From NCBI GenBank assembly GCA_029865675.1, contig JARXAU010000173.1, positions 1 through 6,309 of the forward strand: a stretch of DNA of 6,309 nucleotides, given 5' to 3'. Positions 5,665-6,309 of the stretch are shown here, piece after piece. The stretch comes from Rhodoferax sp. (GTDB lineage Bacteria; Pseudomonadota; Gammaproteobacteria; Burkholderiales; Burkholderiaceae_C). Position 1 is the stretch's first letter. Each line of letters opens with the position of its first letter. The notes beneath the pieces were generated by a model. It was not told the origin of the DNA. It did no database searches and was given only the letters and a program-made list of their open reading frames with translations. A program made the position numbers and the translations under genes.

Positions 5665-5682
5665 ATGTTCCCCGGCGAACAT
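5665..5682. repeat. palindrome copy 6 of ATGTTCNCCGGNGAACAT
   Basis: ATGTTCCCCGGCGAACAT is 86 bases after copy 5 and the copy nearest parA. It ends 72 bases before the predicted -35 box, close enough for a bound protein to affect that promoter. Confidence 0.9.
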
Positions 5683-5754
5683 CGGTGCGCCATTTAGCTT
5701 GCGCCAGAAGGCGATTAATACACAAATTAAAAACAACAATGACAGGACTACTCT

Positions 5755-5783
5755 TTGGATTCTCTTCGTAAAACCTATACAAT
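5755..5783 (+). promoter_or_regulatory. promoter of parA
   Basis: TTGGAT (5755-5760) and TACAAT (5778-5783) are separated by 17 bases, in an AT-rich stretch directly before parA. Transcription would start near 5790, giving a leader of about 30 bases. The -10 box overlaps the repeated 13-mer CAATCAATAACTG (5780-5792). Confidence 0.55.
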
Positions 5784-5807
5784 CAATAACTGATTTTTTC
5801 TTATTTT

Positions 5808-5815
5808 AGGGAGAG
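5808..5815 (+). promoter_or_regulatory. ribosome-binding site of parA
   Basis: AGGGAGAG lies about eight bases before ATG 5822. It is strong and decides this start; no other in-frame start lies upstream of the Walker A motif with comparable support. Confidence 0.6.
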
Positions 5816-5821
5816 AAACGT

Positions 5822-6309
5822 ATGACTAAACCGACTGAAAGAACTAGCAGCGTCGATCAGGCATCGACACCAATCCGCCAACCGGCCACCGCCAAAATCA
5901 TCGTGGTCTATAACGACAAAGGGGGATCAGGAAAGACCACAACCACGTGCAATCTGGCTGGAACGCTCGGACTGCGTGGCTACGACGTGCTAGTTGCTGA
6001 CCTGGACCCGACACAAACTAGCGCAAGCTGGCTCGCAAAGTCGGGAGGCGAAAATTTCAAGGCAACGATTTGGCCTGGTTTTCGATACGGATCGAATGTC
6101 GCAAGCGAGCTAGAAAAACTCATCTACAAATACGAAATCATCGTAGTAGATTGCCCACCGAGTGTAGAAAACCCAAGCACATGGGCCACGCTTCTAGTTG
6201 CCGACCTGGCATTGATAGCAACCAAAATCGGGCCAACAGACATGAATGGCTTGCCTGCGGCCAAGAATCTGGCAAAGCATGCAAGGGAAAAATCAATGCG
6301 TAATTTCCC
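5822..6309 (+). CDS. parA: ParA/MinD-family partition ATPase (5' part, runs off window)
   Basis: The first 162 codons of a deviant Walker ATPase that would move or position plasmid copies over the nucleoid together with a DNA-binding partner. Walker A is KGGSGKTT (33-40) with signature Lys33 and catalytic Lys38. The A' motif ADLDPTQTSASW (59-70) carries Asp60 and Asp62. Walker B is IIVVDCPPS (106-114) with Asp110. The polar stretch of about 25 residues before the first strand is too short for the helix-turn-helix domain of type Ia ParA proteins, so a type Ib-like or plasmid ParA/Soj-like class is more likely. DPTQ in place of the common DPQG is a small deviation. The partner gene should follow to the right of the window. 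The upstream palindromes fit a centromere 5' of a par operon. Confidence 0.88.
   Translation, partial: MTKPTERTSSVDQASTPIRQPATAKIIVVYNDKGGSGKTTTTCNLAGTLGLRGYDVLVADLDPTQTSASWLAKSGGENFKATIWPGFRYGSNVASELEKLIYKYEIIVVDCPPSVENPSTWATLLVADLALIATKIGPTDMNGLPAAKNLAKHAREKSMRNF

Larger units (their letters stand above)
4456..5821. other. non-coding region upstream of parA: candidate plasmid centromere/regulatory region
   Basis: These 1.36 kb contain no convincing gene. The short open frames are not supported by ribosome-binding sites or protein-like composition, and several read straight through the palindromes. What it does contain is six copies of an 18-bp palindrome, a diverged ~193-bp direct duplication (about 4618-5003), a long imperfect hairpin (5161-5213), smaller dispersed repeats, and the parA promoter. 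In type Ib partition systems the centromere lies upstream of the parA operon, so a parS-like role is likely. An origin of replication cannot be excluded, but no iteron-type tandem repeats or good DnaA boxes were seen. Confidence 0.5.

Noticed and set aside
4456..5682. Palindromes as LexA boxes or iterons
   Set aside because: The half-sites are GTTC..GAAC, the reverse of the Bacillus-type GAAC..GTTC box, and unlike the E. coli CTGT-N8-ACAG box. Irregular spacing and dyad symmetry do not fit iterons.

Overview
The window looks like a piece of a proteobacterial plasmid or plasmid-like accessory region, most likely beta-proteobacterial (Burkholderiales-like). This rests on the moderately high G+C of the coding parts, the style of the recombinase and of the Phd/VapC pair, and a ParA-type partition ATPase at the right edge. 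It is an inference from protein style, since no taxonomic marker gene is present. No rRNA, tRNA, CRISPR array or intact insertion sequence was found.

Left part (1-1170) is a graveyard read mostly on the minus strand. Bases 1-166 hold the decayed 5' end of an IS30-family transposase gene. Bases 398-670 hold an unrecognised coding remnant with an internal stop and a frameshift. Bases 936-1166 hold a broken RelE/ParE-family toxin gene whose frame follows directly on the stop codon of the intact toxin gene upstream of it. Next comes an intact minus-strand toxin-antitoxin operon (1167-1828): a Phd/YefM-type antitoxin followed by a PIN-domain VapC ribonuclease, with a 4-base overlap. A promoter with an abutting 17-bp palindromic operator lies in front of it.

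The centre (2177-4456, plus strand) is a large, apparently complete tyrosine recombinase of 759 residues. It has an AT-hook-like N-terminus, a helix-hairpin-helix motif and the full R-K-H-R-H-Y catalytic set. About 90 bp before its start is a 30-bp near-perfect palindrome with dif/loxP-like geometry whose right arm contains a consensus -10 box. It is therefore a candidate crossover site, a candidate autoregulatory operator, or both.

The right part (4456-5821) has no convincing gene. It carries six copies of an 18-bp palindrome, ATGTTCNCCGGNGAACAT, over 1.2 kb, a diverged direct duplication of about 193 bp that includes two of those copies, a long imperfect hairpin and smaller dispersed repeats. 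It leads into a good promoter, a strong ribosome-binding site and the first 162 codons of a ParA/MinD-family ATPase running off the right edge. The simplest model is that 4456-5821 is the centromere (parS-like) and regulatory region of a type Ib-like partition operon, with the palindromes bound by a ParB-like or repressor protein encoded outside the window. The toxin-antitoxin pair and the recombinase would be additional stability or mobility modules of the same replicon.
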